Of a stretch of DNA of 64,000 bases, positions 53,415-63,195 are shown piece by piece; position 1 is the first letter of the stretch, and each line of letters starts with the position of its first letter. The stretch comes from G963704535 sp963704535. Lineage in GTDB: Bacteria; Chloroflexota; Chloroflexia; Chloroflexales; Roseiflexaceae. The stretch is from NCBI GenBank assembly GCA_963704535.1, contig OY969916.1, forward strand, positions 5,208,001 through 5,272,000, read 5' to 3'. Under the pieces are notes generated by a model. The model was not told the origin of the DNA. It did no database searches and was given only the letters and a program-made list of their open reading frames with translations. The position numbers were made by a program, and so were the translations under genes.

Positions 53415-53640
53415 CAAGAACAGAGAACACAGAACAAAGAACAAAGCTCGCCCAGAGCCAGAGCACGTAAGGGCGTATTGCATACGCCCCACCGAACTAC
53501 ATCGCATACGCCCCCACCGAACTACGAAGAACCGAGAAGCTGTAAGGCGGCCCTCCGTGGCCGCCGCCCATAGCAGCCGTGAGCCTGTAAGGCGACCCCT
53601 CCGTGGCCGCCGCCCATACGAGCCGTGATCCTGGGGCCAT
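53415..53640. repeat. Iterated AGAACAGAGAAC units and two R7 repeats
   Basis: AAGAACAGAGAACACAGAAC at 53417 is followed by two GTATGC...CCCACCGAACTAC copies and two CTGTAAGGCGNCCCTCCGTGGCCGCCGCCCATA copies. R7 also occurs at 49661 and 63214. These fill the gap upstream of the dioxygenase fusion. Confidence 0.7.
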
Positions 53641-53662
53641 CCACCGGCAAGGAACAAAGCCA

Positions 53663-56600
53663 ATGCACCCACAAGACCCGATCCCAGCCCGCCGGGTGCT
53701 GGACGCCGCCGAGCAGACCAACCGGCACCTTGGTCACGAAAATCTGGGCTTTCTCTCCGAGTCGCACGGCTTCATGCCCCGCGAGCAGCCGCTGCTCCAC
53801 CTGCCCGCGTCGCACCGAGCCTGGGATGAACTGGCCGCCCGGCTACCGGACATGTTCCGCAGCCTGGAGCTGCGCCCCTCGCTCGACCGGATGCCGATCC
53901 TCGGCGCGAACGAGCATGACCTGCCGGACCGCTACCTGCTGCGCGCGGCGGCGATCATCGGCATCTTCGCCCACGCGTACCACTACGTCGAGACCGACCC
54001 GCCGCCTCGCACGCCCGACTCGATCCTGCGCCCGTGGGAGCAGATCAGCCGGCGCCTCCAGCGGCCGGCCCCGCACCTCTCGTTCATCGACCTGAACGTC
54101 TACAACTGGCGGCTGCTCGATCCGGCGCACGCCGACCCGCTGCGGGTCGAGAACCTGGCCCTGCTGATCCCGATCGTCGGCAACGAGGACGAGCGCCGCT
54201 TTCAGGCCACCCCGATCGAGCTGCTGGCGCAGTTCACCCCGATCGTCGGCGCGGTCGTGCGGGCGCAGGAGGCGATCACGCACGACGACGCGGCGGCGCT
54301 GAAGCGTGAGCTGCTGCTGATCGCCGATACGCTCAACCACCTGGCCTACGAGTCGTTCATGAAGGTCAACCCGAACGCCTACAGCAAGCTGTACGTGAAC
54401 CCGGTGGTCTGGGGCAAGACCGTGGCGCCGCTGGCGACGCCCTACCAGGAGGAGATCCCCGGCCCGAGCGGCACGGCCATCCCAGCCTTTCAACTACTGG
54501 ACATCTTCTTTGGGCGCCAGACCTACGCCACCAGCATCGGCCACGAGACCGCCAGGGTCCGGCGCTGGTTCCCGCCGCACTGGCAGGAGTTCCTGGTGGC
54601 GGTCGAGCAGATCTCGGCGCCGGAGTACGTGGCCCAGAGCGACGACTCGGTCCTGCAAGGCATGTTCCGGGAGGCCCTGGAGGCTTACGCCGGCGATACC
54701 GGCCTGCTGGGCCGGCACCGGCTGAAGACCTACGGGTTCCTGGACCTGTCGTTTAAGGCCGGCCGCAGCAAGACCCTGGGCGGCTTCGGCGGCGGCTTTG
54801 ACGACCGCCTGTGGGACAGGATGGACACCGAGCTGGACCTGGCGCGGCTGGAGCGCTACACGCGCTACCCGCAGTCCTGCCACTACGCGCGGGTGCAGCG
54901 AGTTCGAGAACCTGGGCGCCGTCAGCCACGTGGTGCTGGACGTGCGCGGCGCCGGCATTCGCTACCAGCCCGGCGACCGCTGCGCCATCCTGCCCGAAAA
55001 CGACGACGATCTGGTCGATAAGACCCTGCACGCCCTACGCGCCCGTGGGGACGAGCCCATCCAGCTCAATGGCGCCTGGCGCGCGGCGGTCGCGCTACGG
55101 GACGGCTACCAGCATGCCAAGGTGCTCTCGCTGCGCAGCCTGCTGACCTTCGGCCGCATCCGCCCGGTCGCCCGCCCGATCGCCAAGGCGCTCTACACCC
55201 TGACCCACAACGAGACCCTGCGACGGATCGTCGAGGCGCGGGCCGAGGACCAGTGGGAGCTATGGGAGCTGCTGGAGCGGCTGGCCGAGACCGGCTTCAA
55301 CCCCAAGCGGCTCTGGAAGGCCCACCCCGGCGAGCGCGAAAGTATCTGCTGGATCATCCCGCCCGAGTCCTTTCGGATGTACTCGATCGCGTCGGCGATG
55401 GAGCACGGCGGCGAGAGCGCGACCGAGATCCACCTGACCGTCGGCCACCTGGCCTACCGGACCAAGGCGACCGATGTGTCGCCCGCCGGCGACCGCCGTG
55501 GCACCGGGTCGGGCTTCCTGGCCGAGGCTGGGGCCGGGCGGGAGCATCGCATCTCGCTCAAGCTGGTCCACCCGCCGCGCTTCAGCCTTCCCGCAGACCC
55601 CGCCCGACCGATCGTCATGTTCGCCGGCGGCACCGGCCTGGCACCCTTCCTGGGCCTGATCCAGGAGCACGCTCGGCAGGCAGGGGCAAATGAAAGCTGG
55701 CTGTTTTTTAGCACTCGCACCAGAACCGATACATACTACCTGGGTGAACTGGACCAGATGGCCGGCGAAGGGAAGCTGCACGTACGGGTCGCCTTCTCGC
55801 AGGACGACGCTCACGGCCGGGCCGACCCAGGCGCGGCGCTGATCGTCGAGCCGGGCCGGCGGCAGCGCATCAGCGAAACGATGCTGGAGGAGCAGAACGC
55901 GCGCCAACTGTGGCGACTGTTGTGCAGTGTGGAAGATGGCGGGCTGGGCGCGTCTATGTATGTCTGCGGGCGCACCGGGTTCGCCCGCTCGGTGATGGAC
56001 GCCATTATGGCGATCCTGCGCCGCTTCGCGGAGGGGTCCGAGGCCGAGCGGCAGGAGCACGCGCGCCAGGCCCTGTGTCGCCTGATCGGCGAAGACCGCT
56101 ACATGCAAGAGATCTTCACCACCTACGCCGGGCCGCAGTTCGAGCAGCCGCGCACCTACAACGCCTCGGAGGTGGTCTGCCGCAACAACGACCGTGATGG
56201 CTACTGGATGATCATCAGCGGCCGGGTGTACGACCTGACCGAGTTCGCCCACCTGCACCCCGGCGGCCTGAAGATCATCCGCTCCTACGCCGGGCATGGA
56301 TGCGACCGCCGCGTACCAGAAGGTGCTCCACGACATCAACTCGGAGGTGGACGCGATGCTGGGCATGTTTGAGATCGGGGCCGTGCGGCGCCTCGATTTC
56401 GGGAGCGCGTGGAGCGTGGTCGTCGGCGAGGGCGGGATGCGCTTCGTCACGCTCAAGGATGTGTATCGGGCCTGGATCGGCCTGCTCTACACCGTCGTCG
56501 AGATGGAGAACGCGCTCCACAACGATTACGGTATCCGCGCGGAGCCGGTAACATATGATGAGGCGGCCGGCGCCGTAACCCAATCGCCCTACAAGGTCCA

Positions 56601-57060
56601 ACTCCTCCTTCAAACCCACCAGCGCTTCATGCGCGATTACCTGGCGAAGATCGTCGGCGCGCCGCTGGAGCGCCTGTGGGCCGTGACCAGCGGCCTGCAC
56701 GCCGAGCACCACGACGTGCGCTGGATGGCGCGAACGATCGGGACGATCGAGCAGGGGGCCGGCGCGCGGGCGCTGGCGCGGCTGGAGCAGCAGATCCCGG
56801 CCCGCCTCAAGGCCGACCCCGACGCGCCGCCCGACCCGCAGGCCCTGGCGTGGTGCATCGCCGTCTGTGACCTGCTGGAGCAGGAGGATACGCGGTTCCT
56901 GCGCGAGATCAAGCTGGCCCTGCGCGGCGGCGTGCAGGTGTTCGAGCAGCTCCAGACCGAAACGATCGCCAAGGGCGGTGAGCGGCTGCTGGCGGCGACC
57001 ATGGAGCTGCCCGGCGTGCTTGAGGCATACTATGCGCGGGTGATGGCGGGGCAGCATTAG
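53663..57060 (+). CDS. IDO-like heme dioxygenase / FAD-NAD(P)H reductase / cytochrome b5 fusion, two +1 frameshifts
   Basis: About 1131 aa once one base is removed at 54899 and one at 56295; ATG 53663 follows AAGGAAC. Domain 1 (about 1-410) matches indoleamine 2,3-dioxygenase: FIDLNVYNWRLLDP, KVNPNAYSKLYVNPV, AFQLLDIFFGRQTY, VRRWFPPHWQEFLVAVE, and the proximal histidine in GRHRLKTYGFLDLS. Domain 2 (about 415-790) is a CYPOR-type reductase without FMN: RMYSIAS for FAD, FAGGTGLAPFLGLIQEH and YVCGRTGFARSVMDAI for NAD(P)H. Domain 3 (about 830-910) is cytochrome b5 with HPGG and KVLHDINSEVDAML, both axial histidines present. A helical tail of about 210 residues is unknown. It could oxidise an indole or tryptophan-like substrate without partners. 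Confidence 0.86.
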
Positions 57061-60000
57061 CCCCAGCCGCTTACCCGCTCGACCCAGGCCCGGCCGACCT
57101 GCGCGAGCTGCTCCTGACGGCGCTCCAGCAGCACGTAGATGCCCACCATGAGCAGGCCAAGCACGCCCAGCAGCATCCATTTATTTGCCGCCATGAGCGG
57201 GTCGACGCTCAACCAGATCACGCCGGCTACGAAGAAAGCGGCCCCACCGAAGAACGGCACCCGCAGTTGCCGCAGCAGGCCGTAGCCCAGCAGCAGCAGC
57301 GCCTCGCCACACAGCAGGAGCGCATAGACCTGTGATGTCAGGCCGCTGGCGCGCAACGATTGGCCCAGCGTAACGCCAAGCAACAGCATCGTCGCGCCGG
57401 CCTCGACGACCTGGGAGATCTTGCGTTGCCCCTGGAACCGCCGCAGCCCGGCAGCCAGCGCCAGCAGATACAGCCCGGCTGGGACCACAAACCATTGCGG
57501 CTGGCGGAAACCCCACTGGTAGAGCTGGCACAGGCCAGCCAGGACCAGCGCCGCGCCGGCGATATACCCGTACTCAATCTGCCGTCGGCGCACCGCCAGC
57601 GTGGTCAGCAGCAAACTCAGCATGGCCAGCGCGAAGGTCAGTGGGGGCAGATCTGCGCCTTCCAGCCCGGCCAGCAGAAGCACGGCGGCCAACGATACGC
57701 CGGCGGCCAATGGGCCAAGCCAGAGCGGCCGGTGCCAAACCGCCAGCGCCGGGAACCGAGCGGCGAGGCTCACTGGTGGCCCCGCGCGAACGGCGCCTGG
57801 GTCGAGCGCCCAGCCCACCAGGCAGAGCCCGAGCGCTTCGGCCACACCCCAGGCTATGCTCCAGCTCGGCTCGGCGCCCAGCAAGCGATGGACCGAGAAC
57901 AGCCCGAGCGCCAATAGCCCCAGCGCGCCCCACGCCAGCCCTTCGCGGCGGTGCCACGATCCCAGCAGCCCGATCAGCACCGCAAGCCCCAGCGCGACCG
58001 CAGCAAACGCATCATCGGCCGGGAGCGCCAGCGCCAGGGCGCCCAGCCCACTCAGGAGCGCGACGACATAGCCCGGCTGAAGAGCAAGCGTCGGCGTGCT
58101 TGCCGGTACCCGCCGATAGCTGCCCCAGAGTCCGATCAGCGCCTGGACCCATGCCGCCGCCAGGAGTAGCAGCCCCGCGCCGGCCGGGCGTCCGCCGGGA
58201 ACAAGCCAGGCCGAGCCGTTCAACAGCGCCAGATCGGCCGACAGCAGGGCCGGCGCCAGCGCCCAGCGGAGCTGGTAGAGCCAGGCTGCCAGCGCGTAGA
58301 GCAGCACCATTGCCGTCCAGGTCAGCGCCGCGTGTTGCGGGCTGCCGATGGTCGGGATTGGAGCGAAGGTGAGTAGCGCGAAGCCGACGATCTCGTAGGG
58401 GTGCGCGTAGCCCGGAGCGACCCGGCGCAGGAGCTGCCCAAGCAGTGCCAGGCCCAGCGTCAGGCCGCACAGCACATAGCCGAAGTCGGCATCCGAAGGC
58501 TGCCAGGGCGTGAAGAAGCCGCGTGTCGCAGCCAGCAGCAGCGCCGATGCGAGCAGCGCCGCCACCAGGTAGCTCAGCCATGGCGCCCGCCGGAGTGCCC
58601 CGACCAGCGCCAGAACCGCCGCCAGCGCGAGAAGCGCCGCCGGATGTTGCGCCTGCACGGCGTCCGCGGCGTCGATGCCCGCCCAGACCATCAGCAGCGT
58701 GCCGGCGCCGGCGAAGGCGCCCCAGCCGATCGCCGGCCGCGACCAGCACGAGCCCGGATGGTGCAGCAGTGTCCCGCCCAGCAGGTAGATCGCGGTAAAG
58801 GCCAGGCCAAGGCCCATCCAATAGTCAGGATTACCCGCCAGGCCCAGTTGCTCAAGGCCGATCCCCGCCACGAGCAGCGCGTTCCCTAGCGCCGCCGCCG
58901 CCCAGATCTCGCGGCGGCGCAGCAGCGCCTGGAGCACCCAGAACCCGGTCAGCGCTGCCATGCCGGCCAGCCGGGTCTGCTCGTCGAACGTAGTCGCGCC
59001 GCCGGCTGTGAGCGCCAGCAGCGTGGCGAGGACTTGGAACGCCGGATCGTAGGGTTGCCGGACTCGCCCAGGCCAGCCGTAGGCAGCCAGGGCATATAGC
59101 GCGGCGAGCGGCAGCAGCACAAGCCCGCGCTGCCCAGCGCTCAACAGCGTCAGATCAAGCAGCGTCATGGCCCAGACCGGCAGCAGGAGACCGGCGGCCA
59201 GCAGCCCCAGCGTCGCGAGCGTCAGCCGTGCCCGTTCGGCCAGCCAGCCGAACCGCCCGGCGTGGTAGGCCAGTGTCACCGTCAGGCCCTGGGCTAGCAG
59301 CAGGGGCAGCGTCCAGCGCGCCGTCTGCTGGTGCTGGAGCGCCGAGGCGAGCGCCAGGAGCGCCAGTGCGGCCGCGCCGACATAGCCGGGCAGGCCATAC
59401 GGGCGGGCACGCGGCTCAAGCACCAGCGCAAGGCCGATATACGCCAGCGCCAGGGCCGCCAGCGCCACCCCCCACCAGGGCCGGCCCAGATCGAGCGCCC
59501 ACAGGCTGGCCAGCAGCGCCAGTGGTGGCAGGGCCGCCGTAGGCCAACTCCAGGCGGGTCGCCGCTCGATCAACGTGGCGAGCAGGTAGAAGGCTGCACC
59601 GGCCCAGAGCGTCAGCGCCAGCACGCCGGCGCGTAGGTCGCCGCCCGCGCTGAGTGTAGCGGCAACCAGCAGCGTTGCCGGCACGCCGATATAGGCGATC
59701 CAGCGCGGCGCGGCGGCAAGCTCAGGCGCCGACCGCCGCAGCCACGCTGCGAGCGGAAGGTAGCATGCCAGTGTCACAATCAGGGCCACGGGCAACCATT
59801 CATCACCTATGAAGCTAAACGCGGCCAGCACGGCGCTCGCGGCGGTGAGACAGCCGGCGACGGCGAACAGCAACTGGCGCAGGCGCCAGGCGGCGACGGC
59901 GTAGATCGGAAGACTCAGCGCCGATGCCAGCAGCCAGGCGCCGCGCGGCTCAAGCTCCAGTAGGCCGGGCCGCGAGAGCGAGAACGCGACGACCGGCACG

Positions 60001-60626
60001 AGCGCCCCGCCAACTGCCTGGAGGCCAGCGCCGGCGCGCTCCAGCCCCCAGCGCCGCCGCATCGCGTCCCCGCCGCCCCACAGCCCACCGCAGACGCTGG
60101 CGAGAAGTCCGAATTGGAAGATCGGCGGGAAGCTGGCCCAGTTGAAAATGACCAGCACCAGCGCCGAGATCACCAGCAGGAAGGCGCCCAGAAACAACAA
60201 GGTCTGCCGTGTGCGCATGGAAAGCGCGGCATCCCAGAGCTGCTCGCCCCAGGATCGGCGCGGAGCCACCGGAACATCCGAAGTTGCAGCGGGAGCAGAC
60301 TCCACCGCAGCCGCCGACGCGAACGCAGGCGCGACCGCCGGGAGGAGCGCTGCCGGGATGGCGGCCGGCTGGTGCGCCATGCGCTCTTGCGCGATTAGCC
60401 CGTGTACCTGCTGCGCCAGCGCGTCGGGCAGCCGGTCCTCGGCCACCCAGCGCCGCAGCAGGGCGTCAAACGCATCGAGCGAGATCTGCGCGGGCGCGGC
60501 AGTTGGGTTGACGGTCGCCGTGGACTTGGAAGCCCGGCGCACGACCCAGATGATCAGCCCGATCACCAGCGCGAGCGGGCCGATGACGCAGAAGCAGAAC
60601 AAGAGCAGCGCGGCGATCACGTCCAT
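57057..60626 (-). CDS. Giant polytopic membrane protein (DUF2157-like)
   Basis: 1189 aa; AGGAGGCTCT precedes ATG 60626. An N-terminal anchor helix is followed by a short cytoplasmic part (about 35-125) with LRRWVAEDRLPDALAQQVHGLI, a helical motif that precedes the membrane array in DUF2157-type proteins. Thirty or more hydrophobic segments then fill residues about 135-1180 with almost no polar domains. Function is unknown; the family is widespread in Chloroflexota. The gene is convergent with the dioxygenase fusion and their stops overlap by four bases. Confidence 0.85.
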   Translation of the reverse strand: MDVIAALLLFCFCVIGPLALVIGLIIWVVRRASKSTATVNPTAAPAQISLDAFDALLRRWVAEDRLPDALAQQVHGLIAQERMAHQPAAIPAALLPAVAPAFASAAAVESAPAATSDVPVAPRRSWGEQLWDAALSMRTRQTLLFLGAFLLVISALVLVIFNWASFPPIFQFGLLASVCGGLWGGGDAMRRRWGLERAGAGLQAVGGALVPVVAFSLSRPGLLELEPRGAWLLASALSLPIYAVAAWRLRQLLFAVAGCLTAASAVLAAFSFIGDEWLPVALIVTLACYLPLAAWLRRSAPELAAAPRWIAYIGVPATLLVAATLSAGGDLRAGVLALTLWAGAAFYLLATLIERRPAWSWPTAALPPLALLASLWALDLGRPWWGVALAALALAYIGLALVLEPRARPYGLPGYVGAAALALLALASALQHQQTARWTLPLLLAQGLTVTLAYHAGRFGWLAERARLTLATLGLLAAGLLLPVWAMTLLDLTLLSAGQRGLVLLPLAALYALAAYGWPGRVRQPYDPAFQVLATLLALTAGGATTFDEQTRLAGMAALTGFWVLQALLRRREIWAAAALGNALLVAGIGLEQLGLAGNPDYWMGLGLAFTAIYLLGGTLLHHPGSCWSRPAIGWGAFAGAGTLLMVWAGIDAADAVQAQHPAALLALAAVLALVGALRRAPWLSYLVAALLASALLLAATRGFFTPWQPSDADFGYVLCGLTLGLALLGQLLRRVAPGYAHPYEIVGFALLTFAPIPTIGSPQHAALTWTAMVLLYALAAWLYQLRWALAPALLSADLALLNGSAWLVPGGRPAGAGLLLLAAAWVQALIGLWGSYRRVPASTPTLALQPGYVVALLSGLGALALALPADDAFAAVALGLAVLIGLLGSWHRREGLAWGALGLLALGLFSVHRLLGAEPSWSIAWGVAEALGLCLVGWALDPGAVRAGPPVSLAARFPALAVWHRPLWLGPLAAGVSLAAVLLLAGLEGADLPPLTFALAMLSLLLTTLAVRRRQIEYGYIAGAALVLAGLCQLYQWGFRQPQWFVVPAGLYLLALAAGLRRFQGQRKISQVVEAGATMLLLGVTLGQSLRASGLTSQVYALLLCGEALLLLGYGLLRQLRVPFFGGAAFFVAGVIWLSVDPLMAANKWMLLGVLGLLMVGIYVLLERRQEQLAQVGRAWVERVSGWG

Positions 60627-60678
60627 AGAGCCTCCTGGATGTCGAATTTCGATGTGTCTCTATGCCATTATACCCGGT

Positions 60679-60734
60679 GAAAAAGGGGTTTGAGGGGGCA
60701 GTCCCCTCAGTCTGCCCCACTCACACTGTAAGAT
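60679..60734. repeat. R1-type palindrome, ACTTTACA subfamily
   Basis: AAAGGGGTTTGAGGGGGCAG against CCCCTCAGTCTGCCCC with TCACACTGTAAGA at its right end. It lies upstream of the giant membrane protein gene. Confidence 0.7.
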
Positions 60735-60920
60735 TGTCCAGGATCGCATCCAAACCTTGAACGTGGTACAATACGCCCACGCCAGAGGCGTCATATATGC
60801 ACATCCCCTCCCCGCCACGCAATCCCGCACTTAAACGCGATTTGGTATCAATCGTCGAACGCTCTGCCGGCCTCGGCAACCCGGTCGGACGGAGCGTCGG
60901 TGGAGCAAAGGAGCTGCCTT

Positions 60921-61352
60921 ATGACAATCGTCGCCCAGCTTCTGCAAGCCAAAGGTTCTGACATCTGGTCAGTCACGCCAGACACTTCGGTATACGACGC
61001 GATCATGCTGATGGCCGAAAAAGGGGTTGGGGCGCTCCTCGTCCTGCAAGGGGAGCGACTGGTCGGCATCGTCTCGGAGCGCGATTACGCGCGGAAGGTG
61101 ATTTTGCGCGGGAAGTCCTCGAAGGATACACCAGTCCGAGAGATTATGACCGAGCGCGTGTTCTACGTGCGCCCCGAGCAGAGCATCGAAGAATGTATGG
61201 CGATCATGACTGATCGCCACATCCGGCACCTGCCGGTGCTTGACGGGGAGCAACTGGTGGGTATCATCTCGATCGGCGATGTGGTCAAGGCCACGATCTC
61301 CAATCAGGAGTTTCTGATCCAGCAGCTCGAAAACTATATTACGAGCAGTTAA
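60921..61352 (+). CDS. Tandem CBS domain protein
   Basis: 143 aa from ATG 60921 with AAGGAG eight bases upstream; an in-frame GTG at 60900 is less likely. Two CBS motifs fill the protein: GVGALLVLQGERLVGIVSERDYARKV (residues about 36-62) and RHIRHLPVLDGEQLVGIISIGDVVKA (about 101-127), separated by REIMTERVFYVRPEQSIEECM. Such stand-alone pairs bind AMP, ATP or NAD(H) and modulate partner proteins. An R3 hairpin follows, and the next gene starts 150 bases on. Confidence 0.93.
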   Translation: MTIVAQLLQAKGSDIWSVTPDTSVYDAIMLMAEKGVGALLVLQGERLVGIVSERDYARKVILRGKSSKDTPVREIMTERVFYVRPEQSIEECMAIMTDRHIRHLPVLDGEQLVGIISIGDVVKATISNQEFLIQQLENYITSS

Positions 61353-61390
61353 GGAACTGGGAGAAAATAAATCATCCCGCCGCCAACGTG

Positions 61391-61441
61391 TTGCGTGTTG
61401 CGTGTCGGTCGCGTCCTGAACACGCAACACGCAACACGTAA
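61391..61441. repeat. R3 hairpin
   Basis: CGTGTTGCGTGTTGCGTGT and ACACGCAACACGCAACACG with a 14-base loop. TTTTTATTTTT follows after 20 bases, so it may terminate the CBS gene. No riboswitch fold was recognised before the ECF genes. Confidence 0.7.
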
Positions 61442-61501
61442 CAGCCTCTGGGATGCTTTTTATTTTTCGAGTCCCTAAGATATCGATGGGCTGAGAGCCT
61501 C

Positions 61502-62266
61502 GTGATACCCATGCCCCGTCGACTCAGCGCGATCGAGATAGCCGAGGGCGCCTTGCTGGCCGACCTGGCTGTCGTCTGCCAACTGCTGGCGGTCTACCTG
61601 CCGATCGGCGGGAGCATCTTCCAGATCTTTATCCCCACGATCTTCGCGGTGCTGGTGCTGCGGCGCAGCCTGTATGCCGGGGTCGTGGCGCTGTGCGTCG
61701 CGCTGTTTCTCGCCGGCGTCACGACCGGCGCCGGCTCGCTGATCCCCACGCTCCTGCCGTGTGGCGCCGGGCTTTTCCTGGGGCTGACTATGAAGCAGCG
61801 CCTGCCGCACTGGAGCATCATCCTGCTGGGCGTCGCCGGCGGCGCGATCACGCTGTACGGCGTCGTGCTGCTGGCCATGGTGCTGGCCGGCGTATCGCCG
61901 GCGCTGGTGGTTCGCCAGCTCCAGAGTGCCTACCGTTTCGTCATGTCGGCGGTCGAGGCCATCGCGGCCCTGGCCGGGCTGGGCGAGTGGTGGCGCGGGC
62001 GCGCGGCCCCGGCCCTGGACCCGCTGGCGCGGCAGGCGCTGACTTACTGGTGGGCCTCGCTGCTGGCGGCCTGCTGGCTGGTCGCGTGGCCGCTGGTGCT
62101 GGTCAACTATTCGATCAGCAATAGCTTGCTGCGCCTGCTTGGGTACGACGTGCGCCCATTCCCCGGTCGCCGAGTGGAGCGGCTGATCTACCAGGCCACC
62201 AGCGCGATGCTTAGGACCTGTCAAAGAATAACTTCCCGGCTTCGGAGATTGGAGATTAGAGATTAG
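61502..62266 (+). CDS. DUF2232-like membrane protein, probable ECF S-component
   Basis: 254 aa (GTG 61502 or ATG 61511; neither has a strong ribosome site). Six to seven hydrophobic segments cover residues about 10-205, starting RLSAIEIAEGALLADLAVVCQLLAVYLP. This resembles the substrate-binding S-components of energy-coupling-factor transporters, and two ECF-type ATPases follow directly. In such systems the S-component binds a vitamin or metal. No signature identifies the ligand. The last ten residues (RRLEIRD) and the stop are encoded by an R5 repeat, so the native C-terminus may have been replaced. Confidence 0.7.
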   Translation: MIPMPRRLSAIEIAEGALLADLAVVCQLLAVYLPIGGSIFQIFIPTIFAVLVLRRSLYAGVVALCVALFLAGVTTGAGSLIPTLLPCGAGLFLGLTMKQRLPHWSIILLGVAGGAITLYGVVLLAMVLAGVSPALVVRQLQSAYRFVMSAVEAIAALAGLGEWWRGRAAPALDPLARQALTYWWASLLAACWLVAWPLVLVNYSISNSLLRLLGYDVRPFPGRRVERLIYQATSAMLRTCQRITSRLRRLEIRD

Positions 62267-62306
62267 AGATTGCTCAGGGCGCCCCAATCTCCAATCTCTA
62301 ATCTCC
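62243..62306. repeat. R5 palindrome overlapping the 3' end of the membrane protein gene
   Basis: GGAGATTGGAGATTAGAGAT and ATCTCCAATCTCTAATCTCC around GCTCAGGGCGCCCC. The TAG of the left arm at 62264-62266 is the gene's stop codon. Confidence 0.85.
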
Positions 62307-62328
62307 CAGTGAGGCGTAGGATGCGCGC

Positions 62329-63195
62329 GTGAGCCAGATCCCGCTGATCGACATCCAGGGCGTCAGCTACCGCTACCCTGCCCAGCCTGGCCTCGGCCGA
62401 GTGGTCGGGCCGATCGTGGCGCTCCGGGATGTCAGCCTGGCGATCGGGCCGGGGGAGTACCTGGTGGTGCTGGGCCACAACGGCAGCGGCAAATCGACGC
62501 TGGCGCGCCTCTGCAATGGGCTGCTCACGCCGGACAGCGGGCGCGTGCTGGTGGCGGGCCACGACAGCCGCGACCCCAGCGCACGCCGCGCGATCCGCGA
62601 CAGCGTCGGCATGATCTTCCACAACCCCGACAACCAGATCATCGCCACGGTGGTCGAGGATGATGTCGCCTGGGCGCTGGCGGCGCGCGGCATGCCGGCG
62701 GCGCTGATCCGCGAGCGGGTGGCGTGGGCACTGGCAGCGGTGGGCATCGACGATCTGCGCGGCCAGCCGCCGCACCGGCTCTCGGGCGGGCAGCGCCAGC
62801 GCCTGGCGATCGCCGGGGTGCTGGCACTGCGCCCGCGCTGCATCGTTGCCGACGAGGCCACGGCGCTGCTCGACCCGCTGTCGCGCGAGGCGATCGTGGC
62901 GCTGCTGCACCAACTCAACTGCGATCACGGCCTGGCGATCGTCCACGTCACCCACCTGCCGGAGGAAGCGGTCCTGGCAGGGCGGGTGGTGGTGCTGGAG
63001 CGCGGCCAGGTGGTGATGGATGGCCCGCCGGCGGCGATCTTCGCCGACTTGGGACGGCTGCGGCGGCTCAAGCTCGCCGTCCCGGAGCCGATCGAGCTGG
63101 CCGCGCGGCTGCGAGCCGCCGGGGTGCCGCTGGCGCCGACGGCGCTGACGGTGGAGGCGATCGCGGGGGAGATCCGAGACAAGGTGACAAGGTGA
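62329..63195 (+). CDS. ECF transporter ATPase (EcfA/CbiO family), first
   Basis: 288 aa cytoplasmic ATPase, GTG start. Walker A GHNGSGKST (about 47-55), Q-loop region MIFHNPDNQI, the signature LSGGQRQRLAIAGVLAL, Walker B CIVADEATALLDP and switch His in IVHVTHLPEEA. DNQIIATVVEDDVAWAL is the EcfA Q-helix that contacts the T-component. It pairs with the second ATPase at 63342. Walker B has ADEAT where DEPT is usual; the catalytic Glu is kept. The C-terminal IRDKVTR and its stop come from an R6 repeat. Confidence 0.92.
   Translation: MSQIPLIDIQGVSYRYPAQPGLGRVVGPIVALRDVSLAIGPGEYLVVLGHNGSGKSTLARLCNGLLTPDSGRVLVAGHDSRDPSARRAIRDSVGMIFHNPDNQIIATVVEDDVAWALAARGMPAALIRERVAWALAAVGIDDLRGQPPHRLSGGQRQRLAIAGVLALRPRCIVADEATALLDPLSREAIVALLHQLNCDHGLAIVHVTHLPEEAVLAGRVVVLERGQVVMDGPPAAIFADLGRLRRLKLAVPEPIELAARLRAAGVPLAPTALTVEAIAGEIRDKVTR

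Noticed and set aside
53663..57060. Programmed +1 frameshifting as the explanation for the broken fusion gene
   Set aside because: The two sites lack a slippery codon followed by a stop, and the same single-base insertions occur in unrelated genes, so sequence error is simpler.
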